Part shown: positions 29,341-38,194 of the stretch, piece by piece
Numbering within the stretch: position 1 is the stretch's first letter
Layout of the letters: each line of letters starts with the position of its first letter
Assembly (NCBI RefSeq): GCF_017876405.1
Contig: NZ_JAGINW010000001.1
Coordinates: forward strand, 3,733,203-3,797,202
Reading direction: 5' to 3'
Source: Kibdelosporangium banguiense
GTDB lineage: Bacteria; Actinomycetota; Actinomycetes; Mycobacteriales; Pseudonocardiaceae
DNA length: 64,000 bases
The notes under the pieces: model-generated
The model's input: the letters and a program-made list of their open reading frames with translations, nothing else
Databases searched by the model: none
What the model was told of the DNA's origin: nothing
Translations under genes and position numbers: made by a program

Positions 29341-30327
29341 ATGACAATTCGTCGAAAAGTCGCCACTGCCGCTGTGTCGGCGGCGACTGTGCTGGGTACG
29401 GTACTGGCCCCAGCCGCGTCCGCGGACGTGTCGCCACTGGCGATCCGTCAGGTCGCAAGTGGACTCAACCAGGCCTGGTCGGTGGACTTCCTGCCGGACG
29501 GAACGGCTCTGTTCACTGAAAAGGACTCCCGCAAGATCCGCAAGATCGCCCCGGACGGCGCGATCTCGGATGTGCAGACCATCTCGGGTGTCAGTGTCAC
29601 CAAGGAGGCCGGTCTGCTCGGCATCGCGGTGTCACCGACGTACTCATCCGATCAATTGGTTTTCATCTACTACACGACAAGTTCCGACAACCGGATAGCC
29701 AAACTCAAGCTCGGTCAGGCCCCGACTCCCATCGTCACCGGGATTCCGCGCGGCTCCCAGTACCACCACGGCGGCCGGATCAAGTTCGGCCCGGACGGCT
29801 ACCTCTACGCCGGAACCGGTGACGGCCAGAACGGCGACAACGCGCAGAACAAGAACTCCCTGGGAGGAAAGGTTCTCCGCGTGGACAAGAACGGCGCAGC
29901 GGCGCAGGGCAACCCGTTCAACAGCCGCGTCTATTCGATGGGCCACCGCAACGTGCAGGGCCTGGCATGGGTTGGATCGCAGCTGTACGTCGCGGACATC
30001 GGCGCCAGCAAGGTGGACGAGCTGAACAAGATCACGCCGGGCGCCAACTACGGCTGGCCGACGTGTGAAGGCCCCTGCAACAACACGGGTTTCACCAACC
30101 CGGTGAAGACGTGGCCCACGTCCAGCGCGACGCCGAGCGGCCTGACTTACTACAAGGGCAGCCTGTTCATGGCTTCCCTCAAGGGCGGCACCTACAAGCT
30201 GAACACCAGCGGCGCGGGTGGAAAGCTCTACACCAACCTGGGCCGGACCCGTGACGAGGTCGCGGGACCGAACAACGTGCTCTGGGTGATCACGCCGAGC
30301 GGCATCTACAACGCCGACGGCTCCTGA
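29341..30327 (+). CDS. Secreted PQQ-dependent sugar dehydrogenase (soluble GDH/sorbosone family)
   Basis: Exported beta-propeller dehydrogenase that oxidises a sugar or polyol outside the membrane using PQQ. 328 aa; signal peptide TIRRKVATAAVSAATVLGTV with an APAASA cleavage site. Family core YHHGGRIKFGPDGYLYAGTGD begins at about 141, with His142/His143 at the place of the catalytic base, then NSLGGKVLRVDKNG, MGHRNVQGLAW and PGANYGWPTCEG. Divergent from the pqq operon, which supplies its cofactor; that pairing supports the call. Electron acceptor not evident. Confidence 0.9.
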   Translation: MTIRRKVATAAVSAATVLGTVLAPAASADVSPLAIRQVASGLNQAWSVDFLPDGTALFTEKDSRKIRKIAPDGAISDVQTISGVSVTKEAGLLGIAVSPTYSSDQLVFIYYTTSSDNRIAKLKLGQAPTPIVTGIPRGSQYHHGGRIKFGPDGYLYAGTGDGQNGDNAQNKNSLGGKVLRVDKNGAAAQGNPFNSRVYSMGHRNVQGLAWVGSQLYVADIGASKVDELNKITPGANYGWPTCEGPCNNTGFTNPVKTWPTSSATPSGLTYYKGSLFMASLKGGTYKLNTSGAGGKLYTNLGRTRDEVAGPNNVLWVITPSGIYNADGS

Positions 30328-30332
30328 GAAAA

Positions 30333-30369
30333 GGGTGACCCGCGCCGCCCTGCATGGTGCGGGTCACCC
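30333..30369. terminator. Bidirectional terminator between convergent genes
   Basis: Perfect 11-bp stem GGGTGACCCGC (30333-30343) / 30359-30369 with a 15-nt loop, flanked by AAAA on the left. It lies between the stop codons of the dehydrogenase and the convergent membrane protein. Confidence 0.8.
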
Positions 30370-30373
30370 ACTC

Positions 30374-31729
30374 TCACTTGACGTCCACAATGGCTGGTGC
30401 CTGGCCGGCCCGCTGTACGAGGATCTGAACAGTGCCGACCGGCGCCAGCAAGGATTCGGCACGCTCACCCTGCCATGGACCGTCCACAGTGGTCCTATAG
30501 CTGAGCTTCGTGTCCTTGGCTGCGGCGACCCATCCTTCGTTGTCCGGAAGTTGGGCAAGCACGGGCAACAGTTTCGTGGGGTCGGCCGGCCCGACGAGCG
30601 AGACGCCGCGGATCCCTCTCTGTGAGACATCGGCGGACTTGCGGGTTACAACGTAGATTCGGGCCTGTGCCTCATTGGGTGCCTGGTACTCGCTGACGAC
30701 AGCCATCCGTCCGTCGGACAGTCCCACCGTCAGATACCACGAGCTTGAATCATTGGAAGGTGGCGTCGCACGGTCCATCAGGGGCGAGATCCGAACCGCG
30801 GCATTGAACCGCGAGACTGCCGCGGCCTTGTCCCGCCAGCGATCGGGTTCGATACCCGCCCACATCATGTGGCTCTCGCCGGGATTGTTCCAGGGCAGAC
30901 CCCTGCGCGGTCTCCTGGGCGATATCGCCGTGCTGCCGTCGTCGACCACGATGAACAGCACAACGTTCTCGGGGAAATTGACCTGGCCCGGGTCGCCCAC
31001 CGCGACAGCGGGGTCCTCTGCACCGATGCCGTCCGGTAGTTGCGCGAGCACCACGCCATCGGCAGGGGCCATCGGTTGCCAGGTCCGCTTCGGCGACTTG
31101 TCGTAGTCCGCCTTGGCGGACAACGACAGCGGCTGGTCCTGCTCGATCGCGAGCACAGTCCGCAGGCCTGGCCCGAAGCGGAACGCGTGGTCGTTACCAG
31201 GCCCCTCGACCGGCTGGCTGTAGGTGGCCAGCATCCCCAACATCCCCGTGCGGACATCGATGCCGATGAGCACGCGGATCGTCTCGCGTCCTGGGAGTGC
31301 GAAGTCCTGGGCCGACTGCATCACGATCGCCGCGCGCCCGGCTGGTGTGTTGCCGGCCCAGTACACATGTGGCCGGCCGGTCACACGCCGCGGCGCCGGG
31401 ACCCCGTTGCGGACCAAGTCCGGCATCGCCTTCTCCCAGACCTGCACCGCCTCGCTGAGAAAAGCGGTGTCTTTGGCCAGATCGCCCCGGGTCGGCTGGT
31501 CCAGTCGCGGATCGGTGGCGACCTGCGCCGGTTCGGACAGAGACTGCCAGCCGAAGACGGCCGTGCCGCCGACGGCCAACGCTGTGGCAGCGGCCACACC
31601 CGCGACAACCAGCCTTCTGCGGCGGACCCGGCGGGCACCGCCGCGAACCACCTTCCCGGCGAAGTCCGGTGCGGTCTCCAACTCGGCTGTGGCTCCGTGC
31701 AGAGCAGCCCGCAGTTCCTCGGTGTTCAT
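30374..31729 (-). CDS. Membrane protein, putative anti-sigma partner
   Basis: 451 aa. Short cytoplasmic N-terminus ([20 protein letters not shown]), a basic RRVRRRR stretch, one membrane helix (about 39-62, [16 protein letters not shown]), then about 380 extracytoplasmic residues of no recognised family. Its ATG overlaps the stop of the sigma factor (ATGA), the usual arrangement for a sigma/anti-sigma pair. No zinc-binding HxxxCxxC is present, so it is not a ZAS-type anti-sigma; the role is inferred from position and topology. Confidence 0.7.
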   Translation of the reverse strand: MNTEELRAALHGATAELETAPDFAGKVVRGGARRVRRRRLVVAGVAAATALAVGGTAVFGWQSLSEPAQVATDPRLDQPTRGDLAKDTAFLSEAVQVWEKAMPDLVRNGVPAPRRVTGRPHVYWAGNTPAGRAAIVMQSAQDFALPGRETIRVLIGIDVRTGMLGMLATYSQPVEGPGNDHAFRFGPGLRTVLAIEQDQPLSLSAKADYDKSPKRTWQPMAPADGVVLAQLPDGIGAEDPAVAVGDPGQVNFPENVVLFIVVDDGSTAISPRRPRRGLPWNNPGESHMMWAGIEPDRWRDKAAAVSRFNAAVRISPLMDRATPPSNDSSSWYLTVGLSDGRMAVVSEYQAPNEAQARIYVVTRKSADVSQRGIRGVSLVGPADPTKLLPVLAQLPDNEGWVAAAKDTKLSYRTTVDGPWQGERAESLLAPVGTVQILVQRAGQAPAIVDVK

Positions 31730-32226
31730 GGCTTGCTCCCCACGTTGTCGCCGAGCAGGTCCCGCAACTTGGCGAGGCCTCGCGATGTCTGGCTTTTGAC
31801 CGTGCCGATCGAGGAACCGAGCGCCGCGGCGGTGTCGGCTTCGCTCAGATCGTCGAAGAACCGCAACACGATCACCGCGCGCATGCGCTCGGGTAGTTCG
31901 CCGAGAGCACGGACCACCAGATCGCGGTCCACCACGTCCTTCTCCGGACCGTCTACGACGGGTGCCGGTGCGGATGTGAGGGGTGTCTCATGCACGCGTC
32001 TGGACTTGCTGCGCCATCGATTTGCGGAGGCGTTGGCCAGTGCCGCCCGGGCGTACGCCTCGGGATGGCCCTTGAGCCGCCGCCACTTCGGGTACATCCG
32101 TTCCAGCACGTCCTGCAGCAGATCCTCAGCGGCGCCCCGGTCGCCCGCGCAGAGCAAGTACGCTGTGCGCAGCAGGACTGCTGAACGACTGGCTACGAAC
32201 AGCTCGAACTCACCCTTGTCATTCAC
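31726..32226 (-). CDS. SigE-family (ECF-type) sigma factor
   Basis: 166 aa from GTG 32226 with AAGGGGG 9 nt upstream; ATG 32250 is an alternative. Region 2: [20 protein letters not shown] and [15 protein letters not shown]. Region 4: [20 protein letters not shown] then [19 protein letters not shown]. This is the SigE family of actinomycetes. It directs RNA polymerase to a small regulon, probably including its own operon. It is divergent from atpC and marks the right edge of the accessory block. Confidence 0.9.
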   Translation of the reverse strand: MNDKGEFELFVASRSAVLLRTAYLLCAGDRGAAEDLLQDVLERMYPKWRRLKGHPEAYARAALANASANRWRSKSRRVHETPLTSAPAPVVDGPEKDVVDRDLVVRALGELPERMRAVIVLRFFDDLSEADTAAALGSSIGTVKSQTSRGLAKLRDLLGDNVGSKP

Positions 32227-32256
32227 CCCGGTGAACCCCCTTACGGCCATCCTCAC

Positions 32257-32338
32257 CCGGCATCACACCGGGAGGGGCGTCGAGGTTGCGAAGTCCTGGC
32301 GTTTAGACTGGCGGCACCAGGACACGAAGGAGAAACGC
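32257..32338 (+). promoter_or_regulatory. Leader of the displaced atpC
   Basis: The 82 nt between the divergent sigma gene and atpC must hold any nearby promoter for atpC. A TAGACT -10-like box lies at 32304-32309; the closest -35-like box TTGCGA (32286-32291) is only 12 nt away, too short for a standard promoter. AAGGAGA (32327-32333) is a good ribosome site. Confidence 0.35.
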
Positions 32339-32707
32339 GTGGCCGAGATTTCCGTCGAACTCGTCGCCGTCGAGCGGCGCCTCTGGTCGGGCACCGCCAA
32401 GATGGTGATCGCGCAGACCACCGAGGGTGAGCTCGGCGTGCTGCCCGGTCACGAACCGCTGCTCGGCCAGCTGGTCGAGGGTGGCGTCGTCAAGATCCGG
32501 ACGGCCGACGACGAGACGATCGTGGCCGCGGTCCACGGCGGTTTCCTGTCCATCACCGGTGACGGCGTGAGCATCCTCGCGGAGTCCGCCGAGCTGGCTG
32601 AGGAGATCAACGTAGAGCAGGCGCGTGCGGCTGTGACCGGCGCGCAGGACGAGGACGAGCGGGCCAGAGCAGCGGGCCGGCTTCGCGCCGCCGGACAGAC
32701 GGTCTGA
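32339..32707 (+). CDS. atpC: ATP synthase F1 subunit epsilon, unlinked from the atp operon
   Basis: 122 aa from GTG 32339. N-terminal beta-sandwich: [19 protein letters not shown], then [19 protein letters not shown] and [19 protein letters not shown]-terminal helices [20 protein letters not shown]. Full-length epsilon, which couples the rotor to the catalytic head and restrains ATP hydrolysis. It lies 23.9 kb from atpD with its own ribosome site. DUF2550 follows, as it does after atpC in other actinomycetes, so the insertion split the operon between D and C. Confidence 0.95.
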   Translation: MAEISVELVAVERRLWSGTAKMVIAQTTEGELGVLPGHEPLLGQLVEGGVVKIRTADDETIVAAVHGGFLSITGDGVSILAESAELAEEINVEQARAAVTGAQDEDERARAAGRLRAAGQTV

Positions 32708-32735
32708 CTGGCCGCGGGACTGGGTGGGAGCGGCC

Positions 32736-33203
32736 GTGGAGATCCTCTGGCTGATCGGGACGCTCCTGGCCGTCACGGCGGCCACGTTGATCCTGCTGGC
32801 GGTGCGTCGGCTCCGGTTGATCCGGATGGGCGGCATCAATGTCGCGCTGCGCACGCATCTGGACAATCCGCGCGGCTGGCATCTTGGCGTGGCCCGCTAT
32901 CACGGCGACGAGTTCGCCTGGTACCGGGCGCTGAGCCTGCGCAACGGCCCGAACCGGATCATCCAGCGGGACGGGTTCGAGATCGACGACCGGCGTGAGC
33001 CGGATCCCCAGGAGCTTTACGGCGTGCCCAACGGCGCGATCGTGTTGCGCTGCCGGGCCGAACTCGACCCGCCGCGCTCCAAGAAGGCCTTCGGCGGCCC
33101 GGACACCGAGGTCGAGATCGCGATGACCCCGGACGCACTGACCGGTTTCCTGTCGTGGCTGGAATCCGCGCCTCCGGGCCGTCGCCTTCCTTACGCGTCT
33201 TAG
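32736..33203 (+). CDS. DUF2550 membrane protein
   Basis: 155 aa from GTG 32736 (GGGAG 5 nt upstream; GTG 32724 also possible). One N-terminal membrane helix (EILWLIGTLLAVTAATLILL) and a conserved soluble domain: RTHLDNPRGWHLGVARYHGD, FAWYRALSLRNGPNRII and SWLESAPPGRRLPYAS. A conserved actinobacterial neighbour of atpC with no known function. Confidence 0.88.
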   Translation: MEILWLIGTLLAVTAATLILLAVRRLRLIRMGGINVALRTHLDNPRGWHLGVARYHGDEFAWYRALSLRNGPNRIIQRDGFEIDDRREPDPQELYGVPNGAIVLRCRAELDPPRSKKAFGGPDTEVEIAMTPDALTGFLSWLESAPPGRRLPYAS

Positions 33204-33204
33204 G

Positions 33205-33939
33205 TCAGAGTTTGACCTGCATCACCGGGTTGGTCGTCGGGCTCGTCGAGCCGTTCGAAGGTTCGACCGTCAGCGCCAGCGCAGTGGCTCCCGCGGCGGG
33301 TGAGAGGTCATTGGCGGCGATGCTGCCATTGGAAGCATGGATCAGTCCCGCAGAGGTCGGCTGGCCTTGGCCTTTGACGTACCACAGCTGATAGGCCTTG
33401 TTCGATGGCAGCGGCGCCGCGTTCACCAAGGACATCACCATCTTGTTCTGGCGTGCGGACACCAAGGCGACCGCAGTGCCGCCACCGTCGATGGGTGACG
33501 CGAGGACTTTGACGTCCGGGCCGATCAACACGGACTGCAGCTTGTTCAACTCGCTCTGGGACTGCGCCAACTGCTCCTGCAGGTTGTTGTTGCTGACGTA
33601 CCACCCGACGCCGACACCTGCGGCCCCGACGATGCTCGCGGCTGCCGCGAACACAGCGACACGCGTGCCCCAACGCTTTGGCCGCACCACAACGCGGTCT
33701 ACGGCCAGCGGGGGGAGCTGTCTCGCCTGCACGGTGGCTGTCAGCACCTTGTTCCATAGCTGTGGCGGCGGGTACGCGGCCGTGGCTGTGCCGAGGCGCG
33801 CGGTCGTTTCCCGCAATTCGGCGACTTCTTGGTGGCAGGCGGGGCACCCGGACATGTGGTCCTCAAACGCCCTGCGTTCCATTTCAGACAACGCGTCCAG
33901 TACGTACGCACCCGTCAGCGTGTGCACATCGTTGTTCAC
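33205..33939 (-). CDS. rskA: RskA-like anti-sigma factor
   Basis: Membrane-bound inhibitor of the neighbouring sigma factor. 244 aa from GTG 33939, overlapping its stop (GTGA). The zinc anti-sigma motif is HMSGCPACH (about residues 28-36) in the N-terminal cytoplasmic domain; one membrane helix at about 93-113; the extracytoplasmic part has the RskA signatures KAYQLWYVKGQGQPTSAG and LALTVEPSNGSTSPT. Probably released by regulated proteolysis, as for SigK/RskA of mycobacteria. Confidence 0.9.
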   Translation of the reverse strand: MNNDVHTLTGAYVLDALSEMERRAFEDHMSGCPACHQEVAELRETTARLGTATAAYPPPQLWNKVLTATVQARQLPPLAVDRVVVRPKRWGTRVAVFAAAASIVGAAGVGVGWYVSNNNLQEQLAQSQSELNKLQSVLIGPDVKVLASPIDGGGTAVALVSARQNKMVMSLVNAAPLPSNKAYQLWYVKGQGQPTSAGLIHASNGSIAANDLSPAAGATALALTVEPSNGSTSPTTNPVMQVKL

Positions 33940-34526
33940 GCCGTCACCCCCATGCAGTCACGGAGCCGGATCAGCCCGTCCCGCAGTCGTGTCTTGACCG
34001 TCCCCAGCGGGGAATCGAGCAGGTGCGCGACCTCCCGGTAGGTGTAGCCCTGGTAGTACGCGAGCATCACCGACTCGCGCTGAAGATCAGTGAGACTGCC
34101 GAGACAGCGCCGCACCTGTTCGCGCTCGAGCCTGCCCGCGACCACTTCCGTGACTTCGTCGAACGGACGGGCGCTTTCAGCGCGGGCGGCGCGTGTGTCG
34201 CGGTCTGTGCTGGCTTGCGCGGAGCGGACGCGGTCGACGGCTTTGCGGTGCGCGATGGTCATCGCCCACGACAACACCGAGCCGCGGTCCGGGCTGTAAC
34301 GCGTGGCAGAGCGCCAAAGTTCGAGGAAGACCTCTTGCGCGACTTCTTCCGACTGCGCGGGGTCTCGCAGAATCCGCTGTACCAGGCCGAAAACCGGGGC
34401 GGAGAGATGACGGTAGAGCTGTTCGAACGCGACGTCGTCGCCGCGGGCCACCCGCGGCAGGAGGTCGTCAAGGGTGGCGGGTTGTGCCCCGCCGGCCTGC
34501 GGTGATCGTTGCGCCCGCTCTCGCAT
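33936..34526 (-). CDS. sigK: ECF sigma factor, SigK-like
   Basis: 196 aa from ATG 34526, 7-8 nt after AGGAGG. Region 2: ARGDDVAFEQLYRHLSAPVF then QSEEVAQEVFLELWRSATRY; region 4: LTDLQRESVMLAYYQGYTYR then SPLGTVKTRLRDGLIRLRD. The co-encoded zinc anti-sigma supports the SigK class. Confidence 0.9.
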   Translation of the reverse strand: MRERAQRSPQAGGAQPATLDDLLPRVARGDDVAFEQLYRHLSAPVFGLVQRILRDPAQSEEVAQEVFLELWRSATRYSPDRGSVLSWAMTIAHRKAVDRVRSAQASTDRDTRAARAESARPFDEVTEVVAGRLEREQVRRCLGSLTDLQRESVMLAYYQGYTYREVAHLLDSPLGTVKTRLRDGLIRLRDCMGVTA

Positions 34527-34780
34527 CCTCACCCCTCCTAGCAATTCTGCCTGCACGCCGGAGATTCGCTCCGTACGGGCGAACGGATTGGTCTCAGTCG
34601 GGCCAATCCGGAGGCACAGACGCTAGTGGATGGGACGCGGCGCGGGCTATCTGGATTCGGCGGAGGCCGCCTTGCCGCGGGTGCGCCCGAGCCGGGTCAC
34701 TCCTGCGGCAAGACGAACCCCCAGCTCTCTGATGAACACTCGAGGACCCGTGCTGCCATCATGTGGCAGCACGGCTGGGC

Positions 34781-35137
34781 TCACGCGGACGCGGACAGCC
34801 ATTTCGACCTGCCAGGACGGGCCGGAACCCAGCACCCGTTGACGTTCGGCACATCCCCGGGCTCGGGATCCGGCAGGGTGAGCAATTGGGCGACGACTTC
34901 GGCGGACGGGCCGCTGGAGCGCCAGAAAACCTTGTACGGAAAGAAGATGTCGGACTCGTCACCCGGGATGCGGGTGGCGTCGGCATCTTGCTCGCCGTAG
35001 ATCTGCACCACATCGATCACGCCGTGGTGCACACGCACACCGACCACGGCGGCGATCTCGCCGTCCGCGTCGCGCGGGTGCGCGAAGCTGAAACCGCGGG
35101 CCATCAGCTCCCGGAGTTGCTCTTCGAACTGGTCCAT
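34781..35137 (-). CDS. Hypothetical protein downstream of DUF397
   Basis: 118 aa, no family recognised. Starts MDQFEEQLRELMARGFSFAH; the middle has alternating strands (AAVVGVRVHHGVIDVVQIYG) and ends GCWVPARPGRSKWLSASA. Soluble, no signal. It starts 13 nt after the DUF397 stop, so probably shares its transcript. Confidence 0.7.
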   Translation of the reverse strand: MDQFEEQLRELMARGFSFAHPRDADGEIAAVVGVRVHHGVIDVVQIYGEQDADATRIPGDESDIFFPYKVFWRSSGPSAEVVAQLLTLPDPEPGDVPNVNGCWVPARPGRSKWLSASA

Positions 35138-35150
35138 GTCGCCACCCGCT

Positions 35151-35387
35151 TCACAACAGGACGTCGTCGAATTCGCCGTCCTTCGCGCCTGCGAGGAACG
35201 CGGCCATCTCCGCGCGCGTGTAGATCAGCGCGGGGCCGTTCGGAAACCTGGAATTGCGGACCGCGATCTCACCGGACTCGAGCGAGGCGACTTCGACACA
35301 GTTGCCGACCGCGCCGCTCATGCGGCTCTTGCGCCAGTCCACACCGCCTAGGCGGTCTGCGGATACCCCGTTGTGTACAGCGCTCAT
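35151..35387 (-). CDS. DUF397 protein
   Basis: 78 aa from ATG 35387 (GGGAG 6 nt upstream). Family core: DWRKSRMSGAVGNCVEVA, then AVRNSRFPNGPALIYTRAE and the end AAFLAGAKDGEFDDVLL. DUF397 proteins are partners of XRE/DUF5753 regulators in actinomycetes, acting like an antitoxin-type or signalling pair in development (WhiJ/BldB-type systems). Confidence 0.9.
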   Translation of the reverse strand: MSAVHNGVSADRLGGVDWRKSRMSGAVGNCVEVASLESGEIAVRNSRFPNGPALIYTRAEMAAFLAGAKDGEFDDVLL

Positions 35388-35480
35388 GAAGTGCTCCCAC
35401 CTGTTCCCCGACTTGCCTTGGCGGCGGCACGTCTGGATCTTCGTGCACAAGCAAGGTAGCACGAGCGACTGCACGGGCGC

Positions 35481-35492
35481 ATGCACGTGCAT
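35481..35492. promoter_or_regulatory. 12-bp palindrome between the XRE and DUF397 genes
   Basis: ATGCACGTGCAT is a perfect palindrome 94 nt upstream of the DUF397 start, within GGGCGCATGCACGTGCATCT. It could be a binding site for the neighbouring XRE regulator. The rest of the 296-nt gap (35388-35683) shows nothing further except a small CTACG/CGTAG repeat near 35596. Confidence 0.35.
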
Positions 35493-35683
35493 CTGCACGA
35501 ATTTCACACTTGGATAAAAATCTGAGATCTTCACGGATTTTCTCGACAGTCCGTAATCGCTGGTCACGGACGGTGCGAACGTTTACATATCTACGCCGAC
35601 GTAGGTAGTGGGTTATGCCACATTCAGACCGCGCAAGTGCGCCGGGGTGGAGACAGACAGGCACGCCCGGATACAGGACGTTG

Positions 35684-36550
35684 TTACAGCGACTTGAGGA
35701 CCTTGCCGAGCGTGCGGCGGGTGTGTTCGGGCGTCTCGGCCTCGACCACGAGCCGGTGCGCGGCCTTGCTGTACACCTCGACCTCGTCGGTCTTGTCCAG
35801 GTACAGCGCGCCGCAGAGATGCTCCAGGTAGACGATGTCCGGCAGTTCGGGCTCGGCGAACCGCAGCAGCGTGAACGGCGTCTCGGCGGCCGACCCGCCC
35901 AGCTCGAACGGTAGGATCTGCAGCGAGATGTTGGACATCCGGGTGAGCTCCATCAGGTGCTCGAGCTGACCTCGAAGCACCTTGCGGCCGCCCATCTGCC
36001 GATGGATGCACGCTTCCTCGATGACCGCCCACAACCTCGGCGCCTGCGGCGAGGCGAGCAGCCTCTGCCGCTGCATCCGCAGGTTCACGCGGCGGTCGAT
36101 CTCCTCCGGTGGCGCGTCCGGTCTGCCTCGCAACATCACTGCGCGGGCGTAGGCCTCGGTCTGCAGCAGGCCAGGGATGAACTGCACCTCGTAGGTCTGG
36201 ATCCGGGACGCGGACTCCTCCAGGCCGACGAAGTCCTGGAACCAGTGCGGCATCAGGTCGTTGAAGCGCTGCCACCAGCCGGGCTGGTTCGACTCGCGGA
36301 CCAGGTGCAGGAAGATCTCCCGGTCGGACGTGTCGGTCACGCCGTAGAGCGTCAGCAGGTCGGCGACGTCGCGTTCCTTGAACGACACACGGCCGAGCTC
36401 CACCCGGCTGATCTTGGAGCCGGAGCCGCGGATGGCGTAGCCGGCGTCCTCTCTGGAGATGCCTTTGGCCTCGCGCAACCTGCGGAGCTGGCTGCCCAGC
36501 ACCATCCTGCGCGCGGTGGGACCACTGCCAGCGGGTTCACCCGTGGACAT
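35684..36550 (-). CDS. XRE/DUF5753 helix-turn-helix regulator
   Basis: 288 aa from ATG 36550 with GGAGG 5 nt upstream. N-terminal HTH: LGSQLRRLREAKGISREDAG and ISRVELGRVSFKERDVADLL; then the DUF5753 sensor-like domain with FVGLEESASRIQTYEVQFIP, GLLQTEAYARAVM and the end VYLEHLCGALYLDKTDEVEV. Pairs with the DUF397 gene downstream on the same strand. Confidence 0.92.
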   Translation of the reverse strand: MSTGEPAGSGPTARRMVLGSQLRRLREAKGISREDAGYAIRGSGSKISRVELGRVSFKERDVADLLTLYGVTDTSDREIFLHLVRESNQPGWWQRFNDLMPHWFQDFVGLEESASRIQTYEVQFIPGLLQTEAYARAVMLRGRPDAPPEEIDRRVNLRMQRQRLLASPQAPRLWAVIEEACIHRQMGGRKVLRGQLEHLMELTRMSNISLQILPFELGGSAAETPFTLLRFAEPELPDIVYLEHLCGALYLDKTDEVEVYSKAAHRLVVEAETPEHTRRTLGKVLKSL

Positions 36551-36606
36551 GGTCACCTCCGTCTCGGCGCTCGAGTGCGACCAACACTCTAAGACCTAAC
36601 CGTTCC

Positions 36607-37203
36607 TCAAGCGTGCATGTCCTCGGTATTTTGTCCGCCACCACCCCTTTGCCAAAGCACGTCACCCTCCGGGTTGGCCACGCGGCAGAGGATGAACAGC
36701 AGGTCAGAGAGCCGGTTGAGGTACTTGGCGGCCAGCAGATTGGTCCGTTCGGGCTCCGCTTCGATCAAGGCCCACGTTCCGCGTTCCGCGCGCCGCGTCA
36801 CCGTCCGCGCCACGTGCAGCAACGCCGCGCCGGGCGTCCCGCCGGGCAGGATGAACGAGTTCAGCTTGGTCAGCCGGGCGTTGAACTCGTCGCACCAGGT
36901 TTCCAGACGCTCTATATAGGGCTGGGTGATCCGGTCCATCGGACACGGCGGGTTCTCCACGATCGGCGTGCACAGATCCGCACCCACGTCGAAAAGGTCG
37001 TGTTGCACGCGTCGCAGCACGTCGCGGACGTCGTCGGGCAGCGCGCCCATTGCCAGGGCCACCCCGATGGCCGAGTTCGCTTCGTCGACATCGGCGTACG
37101 CGGCGAGCCTCGGGTCGGTCTTGGAGACCCGGGACATGTCGCCCAATCCGGTGGTGCCGTCGTCGCCGACCCGGGTGTAGATGCGCGTCAGGTGCACTGC
37201 CAT
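36607..37203 (-). CDS. Cob(I)alamin adenosyltransferase, PduO type
   Basis: Makes adenosylcobalamin from cob(I)alamin and ATP. 198 aa from ATG 37203. Signatures: IYTRVGDDGTTGLGD (ATP loop), DVDEANSAIGVA, FILPGGTPGAALLHVARTVT and RRAERG, then NRLSDLLFILCR. It could supply the coenzyme for the B12-dependent mutase at 40674. A weak ribosome site precedes the ATG; upstream in-frame starts lack family sequence. Confidence 0.93.
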   Translation of the reverse strand: MAVHLTRIYTRVGDDGTTGLGDMSRVSKTDPRLAAYADVDEANSAIGVALAMGALPDDVRDVLRRVQHDLFDVGADLCTPIVENPPCPMDRITQPYIERLETWCDEFNARLTKLNSFILPGGTPGAALLHVARTVTRRAERGTWALIEAEPERTNLLAAKYLNRLSDLLFILCRVANPEGDVLWQRGGGGQNTEDMHA

Positions 37204-37408
37204 ACCCCGAACTTTATGCAACTCAGGCATGCCGAGGGGCCCGGTGGCGAGGTACTTCACCCATTTTCGGGCCAAATACTGGTCCTTAACTTTAGGGTCC
37301 TCTGAAGAGATCACCTGATGGGTTATGTTCTGTTTTCGGCGTCATGGGGAGCGTTGGAATTTGAGAACTCGTGCGAGCGACGGGCCGTCCCTTCGCCTGA
37401 GCCTCGAC

Positions 37409-38146
37409 ATGGCTCCGTCCGGACCTATGAAGGTCAAGTCCGCGGCCGAACAGCTGGTCGACCGGCTGATCACGGCGATCGCCCTCGGTGCGTTGCTGCC
37501 GGGGCAGAAGCTCCCGCCGGAGCGTGAGTTCGCCGCCCGCCTCAACGTCAGCCGCACCACCCTGCGTGACGCCCTGCACCAGCTGGAATCCCTGGGATAC
37601 GTCGGCATCACGCGTGGGCGTAGCGGCGGCGTGCGTGTGCACAGCACATGGGGCCCGGAGTCGTCCTCGCACATCCGCAGCATGCTGTTGCCGCGCTGGC
37701 AGCATCTGACCTGGCTGTTCGACCTGACCAGGACGTTGCTGCCGACGATCGCCGGGATCGCCGCGGAGCGCCGGACCGAGCAGCACATCCGCAAGATCTG
37801 GGCCGCGGTCGAGGCGTACGAGCACGCCGAGGACCGCGACGTGATGCGTACGGCCGACCACACGTTGCACTCGGCGATCGCCGAGGCCACCGGCAATCCG
37901 TACTACGTGAGCATCGACTCGCAGTTGCGTATCCAGCTCACTTTCGGGACGGACTCACTGCCTTATGACGCGGAGATCAGGCAGCGCGCGCTGGACGACC
38001 ACCGGCAGATCGCGAACGCCATCGAGACCTCGGATGCCGCCAGAGCCGCGGAACTGACGATGCACCACTTCGTGGAGCTGGCCGAGAAACCGATGTTGCG
38101 GCTGCGCGAGCGAGTCGAGGCCGCCGGCGTACCGGAATCCGGCTGA
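37409..38146 (+). CDS. GntR/FadR-type regulator
   Basis: 245 aa from ATG 37409 (ATG 37427 is also possible). N-terminal winged HTH: LPPEREFAARLNVSRTTLRD and ALHQLESLGYVGITRGRSGG; C-terminal FCD ligand domain: ADHTLHSAIAEATGNPYYVS and LDDHRQIANAIETSDAARAA with the His residues that usually bind metal. Immediately upstream of murA (about 50 nt), though the target may be an acyl-CoA or amino-acid pathway; FCD regulators bind small acids. Confidence 0.85.
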   Translation: MAPSGPMKVKSAAEQLVDRLITAIALGALLPGQKLPPEREFAARLNVSRTTLRDALHQLESLGYVGITRGRSGGVRVHSTWGPESSSHIRSMLLPRWQHLTWLFDLTRTLLPTIAGIAAERRTEQHIRKIWAAVEAYEHAEDRDVMRTADHTLHSAIAEATGNPYYVSIDSQLRIQLTFGTDSLPYDAEIRQRALDDHRQIANAIETSDAARAAELTMHHFVELAEKPMLRLRERVEAAGVPESG

Positions 38147-38194
38147 GCCGTACGATTGGCGCCAATCCAAGGGGTTCATCTGTCAGGAGGGTGC

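Noticed and set aside
32286..32309. Standard sigma-70 promoter TTGCGA/TAGACT for atpC
   Set aside because: The spacer is only 12 nt, too short for a normal promoter; kept only as a low-confidence leader region.
34626..35000. Plus-strand frames between sigK and the DUF397 cluster
   Set aside because: They overlap the better-supported minus-strand 118-aa gene and have no ribosome site or family pattern; 34527-34780 shows nothing else.
35481..35492. Origin, CRISPR or phage attachment site near the ATGCACGTGCAT palindrome
   Set aside because: A single 12-bp palindrome without repeats, spacers, integrase or DnaA boxes; a regulator site is the simpler reading.
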